Shown: positions 17,884-27,607, counted from the stretch's first letter. The stretch is DNA of 56,868 bases from Alphaproteobacteria bacterium (GCA_009928665.1 SACF01000026.1:1-56868), one strand, 5' to 3'. The notes: generated by a model not told the origin, from the letters alone. Numbers and translations: made by a program.

Positions 17884-20004
17884 ATGAAAAAGCTTTACAT
17901 TGTTTCTTTTGTTATGTTAATAGTTGTCATGACTGCATGTAAACACAAGATTAAGGTCACCTATCCTGAAACCAGGAAGGTAGATTCGACGGATACCTAT
18001 TTCGGGCAGAAAATCGCCGATCCATACCGGTGGTTGGAAAATGATACTTCGGCACAGACTGCCGCATGGGTTGAAGCGGAGAACAAGGTGACCAACGAAT
18101 ACCTGGCGCAGATCCCGTTTCGGGAGCAAATCCGCGAACGGTTGACAAAAATCTGGAACTACCCGAGATTTGGGGTGCCTTTCCGTGAAGGCCCGTACTA
18201 TTTTTATTTCAAGAACGACGGCCTGCAAAACCAGTCGGTTATGTATGTCCGGAAAGGACTCGAAGGCGAACCCTGGGCGCTGTTTGATCCCAATAAATTG
18301 TCAGCCGACGGGACCGTTGCATTGGCCGGAACATCCGTTTCAAAGGATGGGAAGTATCTTGCACTCAGCCTTTCCCGGAGCGGTTCCGATTGGAATGAGA
18401 TACAGATAATGGAGATTGAATCGGGGAAGATGCTTGCCGATACGATTAAGTGGGTTAAATTCTCCATGATGTCGTGGGAAAGGGATGGATTTTATTATAG
18501 CCGCTATGATGCGCCCGGGACCGGAACAGCCTTATCGGGGAAGAATGAATTTCACAAGGTCTACTACCACAAGGTTGGAACTCCCCAGAAAGAGGATAAA
18601 CTGGTTTTCCAGAACCTCAAATTTCCGCAACGGAATTATGGAGCTCAGGCCACGGATGACGGGCATTTCCTGATACTTTACGAATCGGAATCGACAAGCG
18701 GGACGGCCCTTTACTTTCGCAACTTGCAAAAAAATCAATCGCAGTTTAAACTTTTGGCCGAAGGATTTGATTATGAATATGAGGTTATCGATAATCTGGG
18801 TGATCAGCTCCTGGTTGTTACCAACTACAAGGCGCCGAAAAAGAAGCTGATCCTGATGGATCCGGAAAATCCCGCACCGGAAAAATGGCAGACCATTGTT
18901 CCCGAACGCGACGATGTGCTGGAATCGGTAAGCTTGTCGGGCGACTATCTGGTAACCGTTTACATGCAGAATGCTTCGTCGAAGGCATTTATTTATGAAA
19001 CCAATGGGAAATTTCTCCATGAGATGAACCTTCCCGGAATCGGAACCCTGTCGGGATTCAAAGGGAAAAAAGGTGACGATGTGGCCTTTTATGGTTTTAC
19101 ATCATTTACTTACCCAATGACAATTTTCAAGTATGATGTTTACCACAACAACTCCTCCGTGTACAACAGTCCCGGGATCGATTTTGATGCAACAAAATAT
19201 GAGGTCAGACAGCTCTTTTACCTGAGTAAGGATAATACGACGATTCCGATGTTTGTCGTGCATAAAAAGGGAGTCGAACTGGATGGATCCAATCCGGTGC
19301 TACTATATGGTTATGGGGGATTCAACGTCAGCCTTACCCCAAGCTTCAGCCTGAGCAGGTTGATCTTTCTTGAGAACGGCGGTATTTATGTTATTGCCAA
19401 CATCCGGGGTGGCGGCGAATATGGTGAGGAGTGGCACAAAGCAGGGACTAAAGAGCGTAAGCAAAATGTTTTTGATGATTTTATTGCAGCAGCGGAGTAT
19501 CTCATCAAAGAGAAATACACATCTTCCGACCGCATCGCCATCATGGGCGGTTCCAACGGGGGATTGCTGGTTGGCGCCTGTATGACCCAACGGCCCGATT
19601 TGTTCAAGGTTGCCATACCGCAGGTGGGCGTTATGGATATGCTCCGGTACCATAAGTTCACCATCGGATGGGCATGGGCCAGTGATTACGGAACCAGCGA
19701 TACGAAAGAGGGTTTCGATTATCTCATCAAGTATTCGCCGCTGCACAATATCAAGGACAGCGTAAATTATCCGGCTACCCTTGCATTTACGGCTGACCAT
19801 GATGACCGGGTTGTTCCGGCGCATACCTTTAAGTTTATCGCGACCATGCAGGAAAAAAACCGGGGTGACAATCCAATCCTGGTCCGCATCGAAACCAAAG
19901 CCGGCCATGGCGCCGGCAAGCCCACAGCCAAAATGATCGATGAAATGACCGACCTGTGGTCCTTCGTAATGTTCAATCTGGGAATGTCCTTCTCCGAAAA
20001 ATAG
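17884..20004 (+). CDS. Prolyl oligopeptidase (S9A), lipoprotein form
   Basis: 706 aa. The first 20 residues form a signal sequence ending in the lipobox MTAC, so the enzyme is probably anchored in the periplasm or outer membrane. The N-terminal seven-bladed propeller (about 60-430) contains DPYRWLEND; the C-terminal alpha/beta hydrolase holds the nucleophile GGSNGG (Ser557), the Asp in ADHDDRVVP and the His in AGHGAGKP. It cleaves short peptides after proline. Length and order match the family. A gap of 322 nt follows. Confidence 0.96.
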   Translation: MKKLYIVSFVMLIVVMTACKHKIKVTYPETRKVDSTDTYFGQKIADPYRWLENDTSAQTAAWVEAENKVTNEYLAQIPFREQIRERLTKIWNYPRFGVPFREGPYYFYFKNDGLQNQSVMYVRKGLEGEPWALFDPNKLSADGTVALAGTSVSKDGKYLALSLSRSGSDWNEIQIMEIESGKMLADTIKWVKFSMMSWERDGFYYSRYDAPGTGTALSGKNEFHKVYYHKVGTPQKEDKLVFQNLKFPQRNYGAQATDDGHFLILYESESTSGTALYFRNLQKNQSQFKLLAEGFDYEYEVIDNLGDQLLVVTNYKAPKKKLILMDPENPAPEKWQTIVPERDDVLESVSLSGDYLVTVYMQNASSKAFIYETNGKFLHEMNLPGIGTLSGFKGKKGDDVAFYGFTSFTYPMTIFKYDVYHNNSSVYNSPGIDFDATKYEVRQLFYLSKDNTTIPMFVVHKKGVELDGSNPVLLYGYGGFNVSLTPSFSLSRLIFLENGGIYVIANIRGGGEYGEEWHKAGTKERKQNVFDDFIAAAEYLIKEKYTSSDRIAIMGGSNGGLLVGACMTQRPDLFKVAIPQVGVMDMLRYHKFTIGWAWASDYGTSDTKEGFDYLIKYSPLHNIKDSVNYPATLAFTADHDDRVVPAHTFKFIATMQEKNRGDNPILVRIETKAGHGAGKPTAKMIDEMTDLWSFVMFNLGMSFSEK

Positions 20005-20326
20005 GAGATATCCGCTTTCAATCTGTTCCCGGGAAGGGTGGTTTATAATCTTACCTTTTCCTGTGTCGTTATCCTCATGCCAGCTGGTCTTCATCGATGC
20101 CTGAAGTGATAGATCCTGGCGCGGATGTGATTTATACAACATTCGGCATCATGCTAAAAAATCAAAGCATGTAAAAGTAAGGGCGAAATGCTGAATTATT
20201 TTTTATGGTAAGCAACTAAATTCACCCTTACAAAGTCTTTATTTATACTTCCTCCTCCGGCTAAAAAAAAAAGTTATCAACAATCCCTTTACTTTTTTGC
20301 TTTTCTTGGATTAACCTTCAGATTTC
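20005..20326. other. Gene-free stretch before the sigma-CHAT operon
   Basis: No supported ORF. It holds a perfect 10-bp palindrome TTCCCGGGAA at 20026-20035, which may belong to a terminator of the upstream gene, 7-bp inverted arms at 20177-20183 and 20225-20231, and a run of ten A at about 20264-20273. No TAnnTTTG box is seen; a promoter using a dedicated sigma factor would be expected here if the operon is autoregulated. Confidence 0.4.
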
Positions 20327-20920
20327 ATGCACATGAGGATTCGTTATTCTGATGAAGTGAGCATTGAGGAACTCCGAAAGCGGAACAGGAATGTCATTGA
20401 ATACCTCTACCAGGAATTTTATCCGGTTGTACGGAATCTGGTCAGGAAAAACTCAGGCAATAATCATGATGTGCAGGACCTTATACAGGATGCTATGGTG
20501 GTGTTGTATGCCCGTTGCTGTGAACCGCAGTTCATCCTCAAGTGTGCCCTGAAGACCTATTTTGTCGCTATTTGCAAAAACCTTTGGTTGCAACGTCTCG
20601 AACGCAAGTTCCGGCTTCTGTACCAGGCCGATCTGGAAGTCAATGATTCAGAGGCATCTTACAACCGGAATGAACAACATGAAAATGAAGTTATGCTTGA
20701 AAAAAAGAGGTTAATGTACAAGAACCTCCGATTATTACCCGCTGATTGCCAGAAACTTTTACTCCTGTACATGGTTAGAACACCGTACGCGGAAATTGCC
20801 CGTATCATGAATGTTAAAGATGAAATTTATGTGAAAACCAGAAAGTACACCTGTAAAAACTTGTTGAGAAAAAAAATGATGAATGATCCTGAATGTCATC
20901 AAATATTTGATTATGAATAA
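20327..20920 (+). CDS. ECF-like RNA polymerase sigma factor (sigma-TM-CHAT operon)
   Basis: 197 aa. Region 2 lies at about 20-95 (LYQEFYPVVRNLVRK, VQDLIQDAMVVLYARC, LKTYFVAICKNLWLQRLERK) and region 4 at about 130-185 (LPADCQKLLLLYMVRTPYAEIARIM followed by a basic recognition helix). The spacing and the YAEIARIMN helix-turn-helix are those of Bacteroidota ECF-type factors. The next gene begins inside its last codons (8-nt overlap), and a CHAT protease follows, forming a three-gene unit. A second ATG at 20333 is possible. Confidence 0.85.
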   Translation: MHMRIRYSDEVSIEELRKRNRNVIEYLYQEFYPVVRNLVRKNSGNNHDVQDLIQDAMVVLYARCCEPQFILKCALKTYFVAICKNLWLQRLERKFRLLYQADLEVNDSEASYNRNEQHENEVMLEKKRLMYKNLRLLPADCQKLLLLYMVRTPYAEIARIMNVKDEIYVKTRKYTCKNLLRKKMMNDPECHQIFDYE

Positions 20921-21698
20921 AAAAGAAATATCAAGCGATTGGATTGACCGGTACAACGAAGGCTTACTGAACAGCAACGAACTTGACCAGTTTCAGGCGC
21001 AACTGAAGATCAGTCCGCTTTTACGTGCAGAGACCAGGATTGACGCCGAATTGGATATTTTTCTTTCAGACGTGAATATGATTGAATTCATGGATAAGGT
21101 CAGGGATGTTGTCAACCGGAAGAAATCTCCGTATAATTACCGGAAAGCTTTACTCATTGCCGCTTCCATACTGTCATTCCTGGTGATCAGCAGTCTGCTG
21201 CACTATTTTGAAGCCAACCGCGACAAAGAGATCCTGCTGATAAATCCGGAGGCCTCGGTACTCTTTTCCGACGAATCGCAAAAACAGTTCTCCCCCGATT
21301 TCAATCGATTGTCGGTACCCATCGCCCCGATGACTCCGGTGTCGCGCCGCATGTTGTCGAAACAGCAACTCCTGGCGCATCGTTATACGCCGTTACCCGA
21401 GTATGAAATTCTAACTGGTTCTGTGACCCGTGGTTACGGCCTGGTGGTGGTATCGCCTTCTTCGGGTTTTAAAATTTCACGGGGAAGCGTGGTTAAGTTT
21501 GAATGGATGGAACTGTCGATCAGGCCTTCTGTTACCATTGTCATCGTAAACAACAAGGGGCAGCAGGTACAGGAAGTACCCTGTATAAATGGTACGACCT
21601 ATTCCCTCCAGACAAAAGGATTACCCCCCGGCCTTTATTACTGGAAGATTCTTGACCATGATACGATGGTCATGATCGGAAAACTAATCATCATATAA
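20913..21698 (+). CDS. Single-pass membrane protein, anti-sigma-like
   Basis: 261 aa from ATG 20913, which overlaps the sigma stop by 8 nt; the longer frame to 20883 is inside the sigma gene. Residues 1-70 are cytoplasmic and helical, with the pattern WIDRYNEGLLNSNELDQF...LKISPLLRAE seen at the N-terminus of many anti-sigma factors. One membrane helix spans about 77-99 and a periplasmic part follows, ending in an Ig/FN3-like domain (about 165-261, VVVSPSSGFKISRG to PPGLYYWKI and GKLIII). Inference: it holds the sigma factor at the membrane and senses something outside. No direct similarity to a named anti-sigma family can be shown by eye. Confidence 0.72.
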   Translation: MNKKEISSDWIDRYNEGLLNSNELDQFQAQLKISPLLRAETRIDAELDIFLSDVNMIEFMDKVRDVVNRKKSPYNYRKALLIAASILSFLVISSLLHYFEANRDKEILLINPEASVLFSDESQKQFSPDFNRLSVPIAPMTPVSRRMLSKQQLLAHRYTPLPEYEILTGSVTRGYGLVVVSPSSGFKISRGSVVKFEWMELSIRPSVTIVIVNNKGQQVQEVPCINGTTYSLQTKGLPPGLYYWKILDHDTMVMIGKLIII

Positions 21699-21707
21699 AA
21701 CAGCCAT

Positions 21708-23021
21708 ATGAACTTCGCTAAAATTCAGCTCATCGTTATTCTGACCGGCATTTACTGCATTGTCGACACGGAACTTGCCTGCGGCCAGTGGATTCGGAAT
21801 GCAGGCCCCATGAACGAAGCGACAGGGTGCTACACTGCAACTGAAGCCGTCAGTCCGGATCAGGGTGTAGGGATAGGAGGCCCGCGTTGCTGCAAGGACC
21901 GGCCATACGGTTCCGATACGGTTTCATCATTCATTGATTCCCGGTTGTTGAATGCCCAGGATGTGTTGCTTGAGTACAGGCTCTCTGATTCGGTTCTTTT
22001 TACAAAAGCCCTGAGTGGCGATTCTGTCTGTTTCACCTCCCAAAAGGTTAGCCATGACTTCTGGCGCTGTCTGGACCTATTCAGAAAAAAGTTGAAAACT
22101 GCGGATCCGGGAGACCTGACGATCCCTGCAAAGGTTTTATATTTTTTTCTGATAAGACCGGTACAGGATTTCGTTTCAGGGAAACGCCGGCTCATTATCA
22201 TTCCCGACCATGCGTTTTCAGATATTCCTTTTGAAGCGTTGATACGTGTGGACCTTTCAACCAAGCCCACTTTACTCCCCATTCCCTATCTGATCGGCGA
22301 TTTTGAAGTGGTTTACGCTTTCAACCGCGGATCCCCTGATCCAAATCAAAATGGAGGAATTGCGTGTGACACCGGACCAGTAACCGTCGTGCCTCAGACC
22401 TTCATTGGTTTCTCACCGGTTTTTTCCGGACAGGGCGGACTGGATTCCCTGCCGGCATCCAAGGCTGAAATAGAGATCATAGGCGACCTGTTTCAACAAC
22501 AGGGATGGACTTCCTGGATGGTCACCGAACAAGTCTCACTTGAGGACTATTTTAAAACGCTGGCACGGTACGGCAGGATTGTACATCTTGCCACGCATTA
22601 CATTCCAGGTGATCCGGATCAGGGTACTCCCGGCTACCTTTTCTGGGATTATGATCCGGCAAAAGGAAATATTTCGAAAAGCAAAGGGATATTGACACTC
22701 AATGAAATCCATGAAATGGACCTTCATGCTGATCTGGTCGTCCTGAATGCCTGTGCCCCGTTTCGTGAAATAGATGATAAACCCGATAATCCCGCTTCAC
22801 CGGCGCGCCTTTTCCTTAAGGCCGGCGCAAAAAATACCATCTCGACCCTGTGGAATATCTGTGACCGGGTCGCGGAAACCTTTATGATCGATTTTTACCG
22901 TTGCATCCTTGCAGGAAGATCGTTCAGCGAATCGTTGCGCGATGTCAAACTTCGACTGATTTCCAAACCCGCAACTTCTTTGCCGACAGTTTGGGCGCCC
23001 TATGTGCTTACCTGCCGGTAG
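21708..23021 (+). CDS. Exported CHAT-domain (caspase-like) protease
   Basis: 437 aa. A hydrophobic N-terminus (residues 5-19) predicts export. The C-terminal CHAT domain (about 165-437) keeps the His-Cys dyad: His297 in IVHLATH and Cys349 in VVLNACAPF, plus the upstream RRLIIIPDHAFSDIPFEAL block and the downstream GAKNTISTLWN block typical of CHAT. Unlike many family members it has no TPR repeats; the N-terminal 100 residues are unclassified. CHAT proteins are caspase/separase-clan cysteine peptidases. It starts 9 nt after the anti-sigma-like gene, so the two partners are probably co-translated, and it could cut the periplasmic part of that protein. Confidence 0.85.
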   Translation: MNFAKIQLIVILTGIYCIVDTELACGQWIRNAGPMNEATGCYTATEAVSPDQGVGIGGPRCCKDRPYGSDTVSSFIDSRLLNAQDVLLEYRLSDSVLFTKALSGDSVCFTSQKVSHDFWRCLDLFRKKLKTADPGDLTIPAKVLYFFLIRPVQDFVSGKRRLIIIPDHAFSDIPFEALIRVDLSTKPTLLPIPYLIGDFEVVYAFNRGSPDPNQNGGIACDTGPVTVVPQTFIGFSPVFSGQGGLDSLPASKAEIEIIGDLFQQQGWTSWMVTEQVSLEDYFKTLARYGRIVHLATHYIPGDPDQGTPGYLFWDYDPAKGNISKSKGILTLNEIHEMDLHADLVVLNACAPFREIDDKPDNPASPARLFLKAGAKNTISTLWNICDRVAETFMIDFYRCILAGRSFSESLRDVKLRLISKPATSLPTVWAPYVLTCR

Positions 23022-23052
23022 ATGTTGTCACCATCATGGCAGGCGACGGTGC

Positions 23053-23433
23053 TTATCCTTTTACAGCGATGGTCTCAATCTCGATCAATGCTCCCAAGGG
23101 TAGTTTTACTACGCCATATGCCGCTCTGGCCGGGGGATTTTCGGGGTAAGAAGCGCCGTAGACGGCATTCATAGCCGAAAAATTATCCATGTCGCTCAGC
23201 AGACAGGTTGATTTAACGACATCTTTAAAGCTGTATCCTGCACGTTCGAGGATAGCGCCGATGTTTTTCATCACCTGGGTTGTTTGTTCGGTTATGCCGC
23301 CCGGTACCATTTTACCGGTCTCAGGATCAATCGGGATCTGACCGGAAATAAAAAGCATGCCATTGATTTCAACTGCCTGGCTGTAAGGGCCGATGGCATT
23401 CGGTGCGTGGGGGGTACTGATGATCTTTTTCAT
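23053..23433 (-). CDS. ridA: RidA family enamine/imine deaminase
   Basis: 126 aa, normal length for the YjgF/YER057c/UK114 family. It hydrolyses reactive 2-aminoacrylate-type enamines made by PLP enzymes. Seen: NAIGPYSQAV, FISGQIPIDP, the substrate-binding Arg in PPARAAYGV and the Glu of the final LIEIETIAVKG. The trimer-forming fold is small and cytosolic. It lies 41 nt downstream of the lptD-like gene on the same strand and is convergent with the CHAT gene (31 nt). Confidence 0.95.
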   Translation of the reverse strand: MKKIISTPHAPNAIGPYSQAVEINGMLFISGQIPIDPETGKMVPGGITEQTTQVMKNIGAILERAGYSFKDVVKSTCLLSDMDNFSAMNAVYGASYPENPPARAAYGVVKLPLGALIEIETIAVKG

Positions 23434-23474
23434 GTTATTTCGGATTTATTGATGATCAAATGTTGATATGTGGA

Positions 23475-26168
23475 TTAATAGGCATAATCGCGGAAATCTT
23501 TCTTTTTGTTGAGTTTCAGGTCTTGCAGAATGGATGATTTTACATTGATGGAGAAATTCCAGCTTTGCTGGGCGCCTTTGGGAATCCATCCAAACCGCAT
23601 CTCCCAGCAATGAAGGTCGCGATAAACATCGATGGAGGTATAAGAAAGCTGGTTGTTCACGAAATCCCATCCTGTAGTCAGCGAAATTTTCCATTTCGGC
23701 GTGATGTTCAATTGCCCGTTAAAACCGAGGGTCTGGGTGATATTACCCACCCTTGACTGGCTTGATTGCACCCAGGATTTGGAATAATGAAAATTGTAGT
23801 TGATCGAAAAACTCCAGGGGATGTCAAAATCGACATAATAATCGTAATAGTCGATAATGTCCTGTTGCTCCTGTGGAGTTCCCTTTTCCGTTGTTTTTTT
23901 CTTTTTGACTTTATCTGATGAGAGTGAATAGGATAGTCCGATATCCCAGGTGGTGTTATCGAGCCGGAGCAGCCGGTGATTCGCTTTCCACTCCGAGGTG
24001 TTGATTCGCCGGCCCAGCGAGTCACGGGCGTACATATCCCAACTGCTTCCGTATTGGATGGTGAGTCCTTTGATGATGGTGCTCCGGCCGCTCAGGGTCA
24101 ACGGACTCCAGTTAAGAGAATCGCGGGCAATGTCGTACGAGCAACGGATGGAAAAATCATCGATCAGGGGTATTTTTTTTGTTCCGGTAATAGTGTCTTT
24201 CCGGTTGCGGACCTTCATTTCAAGATTGTTGCTGATGTTGAAGCTGATCATTCCCGACTGTTGCCCCGGAGGACCGCCATACAACGATTGTTCAAAAATT
24301 GAATAGACCCCGGGATTGGTGGTGTTGGTGTCGTTTTCGATATGACGGTAATATCCCCAGCCGGGAGCGCCGAAATTCGGTGTAAATGAAAAGGATACGG
24401 AAGGGGTGATCATGTGCCGGATGGCCTTGATCGGTCCGGCTTTGATCTGGTACATGCCATAGAGCCGCGTATTCAGGGAGGATGAAATCACAAAATCAAA
24501 TGCATTGGAAAATCCGCCAACCGTGCGGGTTTTATATCCAGGGAGGGTCGTGTCGCCATTATCGACCAGGGTGTCGGACTGATAATATTTCCGGATCGAT
24601 TGCAGGTACATCCGGTCGGTAATATTGACCGAATTGCTCCAGTTGATAAATTTCAGGATGCGGAACGTACCGTTGATCGGGAAACTATGGCGCATCCCGT
24701 TTTGCATGGAGTCGAGCCAGTTCCCTTTCATAAAATTTGAATCGACGGTGTTGTAACGGTTTTCCAGGTCCATGTTATATTTCATACTGATCAGTTCGTA
24801 CCAGCGCATTTTCCCGACCGGGTTCTGGCGGCGGAAGGGATAGAACTGGTTCACCGAAAAAGAAACCTGGGGCAGGTTGATGTTGATGGTCTTGTTCAGG
24901 GTGTTCTGGCTGTGGTTGAAGTTGACATTCAGGTAATATTTTCCGGCAAAGTTGGTGGAATAGTTGACACTCGACTGGAAGGTATTCGACAGGTAGGATT
25001 GTGCACTCGACGCCAGGTTGTATTTGTTGAAGGTGTTGCTGACAATATTCACGTTGGCCGAAAAACTGCTGTTTGGGCGGGCTTTGGGATCCTGGTTGTG
25101 AACCCACCTTACCTGGAAATCCTTTGTTTTCTGGTAGTCGGGCGAATCGGCGGCACCCAGTATGTTGACTGCATAACTGAAATTAAAAGACCCGTTGAAA
25201 TGATAGCGGTAGTTGTAACGGAGGGTGGGTTTCACGGCCCAGCTTCCCCGAGTGTATATATCGGCCTGTACCTGCACATCCATATACTGGTTCATTGCCC
25301 AGTAATATCCGAAATTCTCGAAGTAAAATCCCCGGTTTGCCGATTCTCCGTATGTCGGGAACAGGATCCCGGATCGACGGCCTGTTTTATTGGGAAAATA
25401 ACCGAACGGGATTACCAGGGGTGTAGCCACATTGGCAATTTCCATATAAGCCGGTCCAGTAATGACTTTCTTTCCGGGGATGACTTTTCCTTTGGTAAAC
25501 TGAAACGAAAAATGAGGATCTTCCGGACGGTCGCAGGTCGTGTAGGCGCCTGACTGAATGTACATGACGTCGTTTTCCATTTTTTTTACGATGGTCCCGT
25601 GTAAGTAACCCTCATCCTGTTTAGTAAAGACCGTTTTAATGTATCCTTTTTTCGTAGTGAAATTGTAATTCATCTCTTTAGCCTTGAAACTCTGCCCACC
25701 CTGTGAAAACTCCGGCGTGCCGGTTAATTTTCCCGTTGAATCAGGCGTCCCCGTAGCATAGACGGCGTTTTTAGGGAAGTCGATCTCCACGTAAGCCGAT
25801 TTAAGGCCGATATCCTGGTACTTAATATCGGCATCGGTATACAGGAAAACCTTTTGTCCTTTGATTTCGAAGCGAAGAGAATCTTTGGCTGCATAATCGA
25901 CCTTGGCCTCCAGCCGGGAGGTTTTTTTAACCTTGATGCCGCTGTCGGCTTTGAGGGTATCGGTTACGAGGGTATCCTTTCCCACCGGAGCCGGTTTCAG
26001 GGAGTCAACGGGAATCCTCACGGGCGACAGGCTGTCACCCGAGGGACGGCTGATTTGACCGGGATTGGCGCCATGAGCAACCGCTTTTTGGGTCCCGGTG
26101 GTATCCTGTGCCTGTGAAAAGCCGGAATACAGGAAGATCAGTACCGTGAAGAGGCCCCGGAGGGTCAT
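23475..26168 (-). CDS. lptD: LptD/OstA-like outer-membrane LPS assembly protein
   Basis: 897 aa from ATG 26168; the frame begins at a TTG (26192). A signal peptide (to SQAQ, about residue 21) is followed by a low-complexity Pro/Asp/Ser linker, an OstA/LptA-type jellyroll (about 90-230, with YTTCDRPEDPHF, the segment that carries an LptD cysteine in other bacteria) and a long beta-barrel (about 250-897) full of aromatic alternating strands. In Gram-negatives LptD places lipopolysaccharide in the outer leaflet. Bacteroidota versions are divergent, so the name rests on architecture. Divergent from the amidase gene; ridA follows. Confidence 0.85.
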   Translation of the reverse strand: MTLRGLFTVLIFLYSGFSQAQDTTGTQKAVAHGANPGQISRPSGDSLSPVRIPVDSLKPAPVGKDTLVTDTLKADSGIKVKKTSRLEAKVDYAAKDSLRFEIKGQKVFLYTDADIKYQDIGLKSAYVEIDFPKNAVYATGTPDSTGKLTGTPEFSQGGQSFKAKEMNYNFTTKKGYIKTVFTKQDEGYLHGTIVKKMENDVMYIQSGAYTTCDRPEDPHFSFQFTKGKVIPGKKVITGPAYMEIANVATPLVIPFGYFPNKTGRRSGILFPTYGESANRGFYFENFGYYWAMNQYMDVQVQADIYTRGSWAVKPTLRYNYRYHFNGSFNFSYAVNILGAADSPDYQKTKDFQVRWVHNQDPKARPNSSFSANVNIVSNTFNKYNLASSAQSYLSNTFQSSVNYSTNFAGKYYLNVNFNHSQNTLNKTININLPQVSFSVNQFYPFRRQNPVGKMRWYELISMKYNMDLENRYNTVDSNFMKGNWLDSMQNGMRHSFPINGTFRILKFINWSNSVNITDRMYLQSIRKYYQSDTLVDNGDTTLPGYKTRTVGGFSNAFDFVISSSLNTRLYGMYQIKAGPIKAIRHMITPSVSFSFTPNFGAPGWGYYRHIENDTNTTNPGVYSIFEQSLYGGPPGQQSGMISFNISNNLEMKVRNRKDTITGTKKIPLIDDFSIRCSYDIARDSLNWSPLTLSGRSTIIKGLTIQYGSSWDMYARDSLGRRINTSEWKANHRLLRLDNTTWDIGLSYSLSSDKVKKKKTTEKGTPQEQQDIIDYYDYYVDFDIPWSFSINYNFHYSKSWVQSSQSRVGNITQTLGFNGQLNITPKWKISLTTGWDFVNNQLSYTSIDVYRDLHCWEMRFGWIPKGAQQSWNFSINVKSSILQDLKLNKKKDFRDYAY

Positions 26169-26199
26169 TCCTGTTGATAATTTCGTTAACAACTTCTTT

Positions 26200-26230
26200 T
26201 CTGTACTCTGGCGTTAATATTTTATCTTTG
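26200..26230 (+). promoter_or_regulatory. Promoter TCTG-N19-TATCTTTG for the amidase gene
   Basis: -7 box TATCTTTG at 26223-26230 with a near-consensus -33 box TCTG at 26200-26203, 19 nt apart. Predicted start near 26237, leaving a leader of about 110 nt with a GTTCCA / TGGAAC inverted repeat. Confidence 0.55.
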
Positions 26231-26347
26231 TTTAGGAAAATTCGGAATAAAAAGGCGCAAAAGTCCGTTATTATTCAGGTTCCAAAACTAATTAAAATTC
26301 CTGGAACGGAAGTTTTTTTAAGATACTTTAACAATAGCAAACCCCGG

Positions 26348-27550
26348 ATGCCGCGACATTTATGGACTTTTACGGTACTGATTATTTTCCTGTTACCCTG
26401 TGCTCTTGTCGCGCAACGAAAATCTTCAATCAGAACCATTGTCATTGATGCCGGTCATGGCGGACATGATCCCGGTGCGCTTGGACGCATGTCGAAGGAA
26501 AAAAACATCAACCTTGCCATCGCGCTCAAACTGGGTAATATGATCCAGCGCAATCTGAAGGATGTCAGGGTGGTCTATACCCGTGACCGCGATTATTTCG
26601 TGGAACTTTACCGCAGGGCAGAGATCGCCAATGAGAGCAAAGCGGATCTGTTTATTTCGATTCATTGCAATGCAAACCATTCACGGGCGCTGCACGGCGC
26701 CGAAACGTACATTATGGGTCTCCACAAGTCGCAGGCGAACCTCAATATTGCCAAACTTGAAAACGCCTCTATTTTGTTGGAATCCGGTTACCAGGAGTCT
26801 TACGGCGGGTTCGATCCTAACTCCGACGAATCCTATATTGCATTTTCCCTGAACCAGAATTCCAACCTCGATCAAAGCACCGACTTTGCATCCCTGATCC
26901 AAAATCAGATGGCCGAACGGGTTGGGATGAATGACCGCGGTGTAAGACAGGCTGGTTTTATCGTTCTATGGAAAACAACGATGCCCAGCGTCCTGGTCGA
27001 AGTAGGTTACCTGAGCAATGCTTCGGAAGAGAAATTTCTGATTTCGGGCAAAGGTCAGGATTACATTGCTTCGGCCATCTATCGGGCATTGAAGGAGTTC
27101 CGTGAAAAGAACACTTCGGTGATTCTACCCGGGAGTGGCTCTTCGGAACCGCAAGTCCAACCGGCTACAAACCCGGTACTCCAAAATCCCGAGGCCACCA
27201 GTTACCAGGGGACCAGGAGTGCGTCGACGGTTTCCGACACCCGTAAAAAAGCCAGGGAGAATCCTGCCGGTGTTGGCGGAGCCTCAGGAATAACATTTCG
27301 AGTCCAGGTTGCGGTTAGCACCACCGAACTGTCGCTCAAATCGGCTAAATTTGCCGGATTAAGTAAAGTCAAAATGTACCGACACAACGGCATGTACAAA
27401 TACACGGTCGGCGACGAAAAATCTTTGCAAGGAGCCGAAAAGCTCCTGAAAGAGGTAAAAAGAAAAGGGGTAAATGATGCGTTCATTGTTGTTTTCAGAG
27501 ATAACCAGCGTATTACGCAGGAGGAAGCCGACCGGATTATGGGAAAATGA
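26348..27550 (+). CDS. N-acetylmuramoyl-L-alanine amidase with SPOR domain
   Basis: 400 aa from ATG 26348; the frame extends to a TTG at 26174, upstream of the promoter, so the longer form is rejected. Signal peptide to LVAQ (about 23). Amidase_3 domain at about 28-260 with zinc ligands His37 (DAGHGG), Glu51 and His106 (SIHCNA) and catalytic Glu in VLVEVGYLSN. A linker of about 60 residues leads to a C-terminal SPOR domain (about 315-395, FRVQVAVST to KYTVGDEKSL), which binds denuded glycan at the septum. It cleaves the amide between muramic acid and the stem peptide in cell separation. The MCE gene follows by 80 nt. Confidence 0.93.
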   Translation: MPRHLWTFTVLIIFLLPCALVAQRKSSIRTIVIDAGHGGHDPGALGRMSKEKNINLAIALKLGNMIQRNLKDVRVVYTRDRDYFVELYRRAEIANESKADLFISIHCNANHSRALHGAETYIMGLHKSQANLNIAKLENASILLESGYQESYGGFDPNSDESYIAFSLNQNSNLDQSTDFASLIQNQMAERVGMNDRGVRQAGFIVLWKTTMPSVLVEVGYLSNASEEKFLISGKGQDYIASAIYRALKEFREKNTSVILPGSGSSEPQVQPATNPVLQNPEATSYQGTRSASTVSDTRKKARENPAGVGGASGITFRVQVAVSTTELSLKSAKFAGLSKVKMYRHNGMYKYTVGDEKSLQGAEKLLKEVKRKGVNDAFIVVFRDNQRITQEEADRIMGK

Positions 27551-27607
27551 GCTGACCGGAGGGATTCGTTTTTTTGACCGGACGATTCTTCTCAGTTAAT
27601 AAATGTG

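Noticed and set aside
19303..20142. Minus-strand frame of 279 codons opposite the prolyl oligopeptidase
   Set aside because: Antisense to the catalytic domain of a complete S9A enzyme; no family features.
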